Position numbers and translations under genes: made by a program
NCBI GenBank assembly: GCA_938009055.1
Contig: CALLIO010000314.1
Span: forward strand, 1 to 6,292
Length of the DNA: 6,292 nucleotides
Reading direction: 5' to 3'
From: an uncultured Altererythrobacter sp.
GTDB lineage: Bacteria > Pseudomonadota > Alphaproteobacteria > Sphingomonadales > Sphingomonadaceae
Shown here: positions 5,035-6,292 of the stretch, piece after piece
Numbering within the stretch: position 1 is the stretch's first letter
Layout of the letters: each line of letters opens with the position of its first letter
The notes under the pieces: model-generated
The model's input: only the letters and a program-made list of their open reading frames with translations
The model's database searches: none
Told to the model about the DNA's origin: nothing

Positions 5035-5805
5035 ATGACCATTCCCCAAGATTTCAGCGGTAGAACCGCTCTCGTCACCGGTGCAGCATCGGGTATCGGG
5101 CGCGCTTGCGCTCAAGCTCTGGCCGCGCGCGGAGCATCTAAGCTGATCCTGATCGATGTCGATGGCGATGGGCTTGGCGCACTCGACCTTCCCTGCGATG
5201 TGCAAGCCATCACTGGCAGCGTCGCAGATCCGCAGCTTTGGAGCGATTTGGAAAGCTCGCTGAAAGCATCGGGCGAGACGCTGGATCACGCTGTTGTCAA
5301 CGCCGGCGTGGGCGCTGGCGGGGCGATTGCCGACCTTTCCTTTAAAGACTGGCGGCGAGTGATGGACATCAATCTCGACGGCGCTTTTCTCACGCTCTCA
5401 ACCGCCTTGCGCGCTATGCAAGATAGCGGCGGAAGCGTGGTCGTCGTCGCCTCAACCACCGGCGTAAAGCCCGTCCCCGGCGTTGGCCCCTATGGCATTT
5501 CCAAAGCGGCCGTGGCGCATATGGCGCGGATCGCAGCGGCGGAAAATGCGGGCAAAAACATCCGCGTTAATGCCATCGCGCCGGGCGGCGTTGACACTGC
5601 AATTTGGGAAGGTTCACCCGAATTTGTCGCAGCGGCGGAGAAATATGGCCGCGATGCAGCGATCAAGGGCCTGACCGCGACAACCCCCAATGGCCGCTTT
5701 GCCACCAGCGAAGAGATGGCAGACAGCATCCTCTATCTGCTGTGCGATGCAGCCTCCAACATCACCGGCACTGTGCTGGTGAGCGATGGCGGATTCACGC
5801 TCTAA
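5035..5805 (+). CDS. Short-chain dehydrogenase/reductase (SDR), substrate unknown
   Basis: A 256-residue classical SDR, a soluble NAD(P)(H)-dependent oxidoreductase. The Rossmann motif TGAASGIG is at 15-22, the NAG motif at 89-91 (as VNAG rather than the commoner NNAG), Asn113 in INLDGAF, catalytic Ser140, and the Y-x3-K pair Tyr153/Lys157 in YGISK. Asp41 after the second strand (LILID) suggests NAD(H) preference. NAIAPGGVDT follows Lys157 by about 30 residues, and the C-terminus ends in the usual VSDGGFTL. All catalytic residues are present and the length is normal. Substrate cannot be read from the sequence; family members act on steroids, sugars, acyl groups and many alcohols. It lies 31 nt after the regulator gene on the same strand, so it may be co-transcribed. 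The ATG at 5035 has no obvious ribosome binding site. Confidence 0.93.
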   Translation: MTIPQDFSGRTALVTGAASGIGRACAQALAARGASKLILIDVDGDGLGALDLPCDVQAITGSVADPQLWSDLESSLKASGETLDHAVVNAGVGAGGAIADLSFKDWRRVMDINLDGAFLTLSTALRAMQDSGGSVVVVASTTGVKPVPGVGPYGISKAAVAHMARIAAAENAGKNIRVNAIAPGGVDTAIWEGSPEFVAAAEKYGRDAAIKGLTATTPNGRFATSEEMADSILYLLCDAASNITGTVLVSDGGFTL

Positions 5806-5814
5806 CTGATTAGA
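5801..5814. other. Inverted repeat spanning two convergent stop codons
   Basis: TCTAA and TTAGA form a perfect 5-bp inverted repeat around a 4-nt loop. The loop is the whole intergenic gap, and each arm contains the TAA stop of one of the two convergent genes. The stem is AT-rich and weak, so it is not a good terminator. I see no other terminator at this gene junction. Confidence 0.3.
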
Positions 5815-6292
5815 ATTTCACCGTCTGGCTGGCGCGTTCCTCACCCTTGTTGCCGAAGAGCTTCATGGTGAAGGATTTGCGCTTCCAGTCGATGTCCACC
5901 GCGCCGAAATTCTCTTCTGAGATAAAGTCGGTCAAACGCTTGTCATCAGGTTCGCGGGCGGTGTTTCGCTCGGTCGAGCTGAAGGAATAGTTGAGCGAGG
6001 AGCTGGTCAGTTCCCACACAGTCTCATTGTCGCTTTCGCTGCCAATCAGCTCTTTATAAATCCCTGCGCCGTGGCGGTCGCCGGACAGCAGCACCAAACC
6101 GCTGTCTTCGCGCCCGCCAAGCATTGCGTAAAGCTTGCTGCGCTCAAGCGGCAACGCTTCCCAGCTTTCGTAATTGTGCGCGTCCGTAATCACTTGAATG
6201 GACGATACAACAATCCGCAAATCAGCCGGTTTTGCCAATTCTTGGCTGAGCCAAGCCCATTGCGCATCTCCGAGCATGGTTTTGCCGGCATC
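5810..6292 (-). CDS. PhoD-like alkaline phosphatase, C-terminal part (5' end cut off)
   Basis: The reading frame is open from the right edge of the window to TAA at 5810-5812, giving about 160 residues that are the C-terminal part of a PhoD-family metallophosphatase. These are usually exported phosphodiesterase/alkaline phosphatase enzymes. Visible family features are KTMLGDAQWAWL (near the fragment start), SSIQV, HNYESWEALPLER, and SGDRHGAG, whose Asp and His are likely metal ligands. The internal ATG at 6275-6277 is not the real start, because the conserved sequence continues upstream of it (DAGKT). The signal peptide and the N-terminal metal site lie outside the window. It converges on the dehydrogenase gene with 4 nt between stop codons and is probably regulated separately. 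Confidence 0.92.
   Translation of the reverse strand, partial: DAGKTMLGDAQWAWLSQELAKPADLRIVVSSIQVITDAHNYESWEALPLERSKLYAMLGGREDSGLVLLSGDRHGAGIYKELIGSESDNETVWELTSSSLNYSFSSTERNTAREPDDKRLTDFISEENFGAVDIDWKRKSFTMKLFGNKGEERASQTVKF

Overview
The window looks like chromosomal DNA of an alphaproteobacterium, most likely a sphingomonad (Erythrobacter-like). This is inferred from the GC-rich codon use, the split three-part transhydrogenase (pntA1, pntA2, pntB), a tiny aa3-oxidase subunit IV gene ahead of it, and a response regulator whose C-terminal helix-turn-helix resembles sphingomonad proteins I know. No RNA genes, mobile elements, CRISPR arrays or long repeats were seen.

Positions 1-3385, minus strand, read as one operon in the order aa3-type cytochrome oxidase subunit IV (40 aa), pntA1, a small predicted lipoprotein, pntA2, pntB (3' end cut by the window edge). 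Gaps are 13 nt, a 4-nt overlap (ATGA), 42 nt, and a 1-nt overlap (TGATG). The Pnt complex is the proton-translocating NAD(P)+ transhydrogenase, which uses the proton motive force to reduce NADP+ with NADH. The lipoprotein that separates pntA1 from pntA2 is the unfamiliar member. Positions 3386-3584 form the divergent control region.

Positions 3585-5805, plus strand, hold an NtrC-type response regulator (472 aa) and, 31 nt downstream, a classical short-chain dehydrogenase/reductase (256 aa). The regulator has an intact phospho-acceptor receiver, but its AAA+ domain has lost the GAFTGA sigma-54 contact loop, the Walker B glutamate and both arginine-finger positions. It is therefore probably not a working sigma-54 activator despite its overall architecture.

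Positions 5810-6292, minus strand, are the C-terminal part of a PhoD-like phosphatase, converging on the dehydrogenase gene with only 4 nt between the stop codons. Most of the window is ordinary core metabolism. The parts worth a second look are the degenerate NtrC-type regulator and the lipoprotein embedded in the pnt operon.
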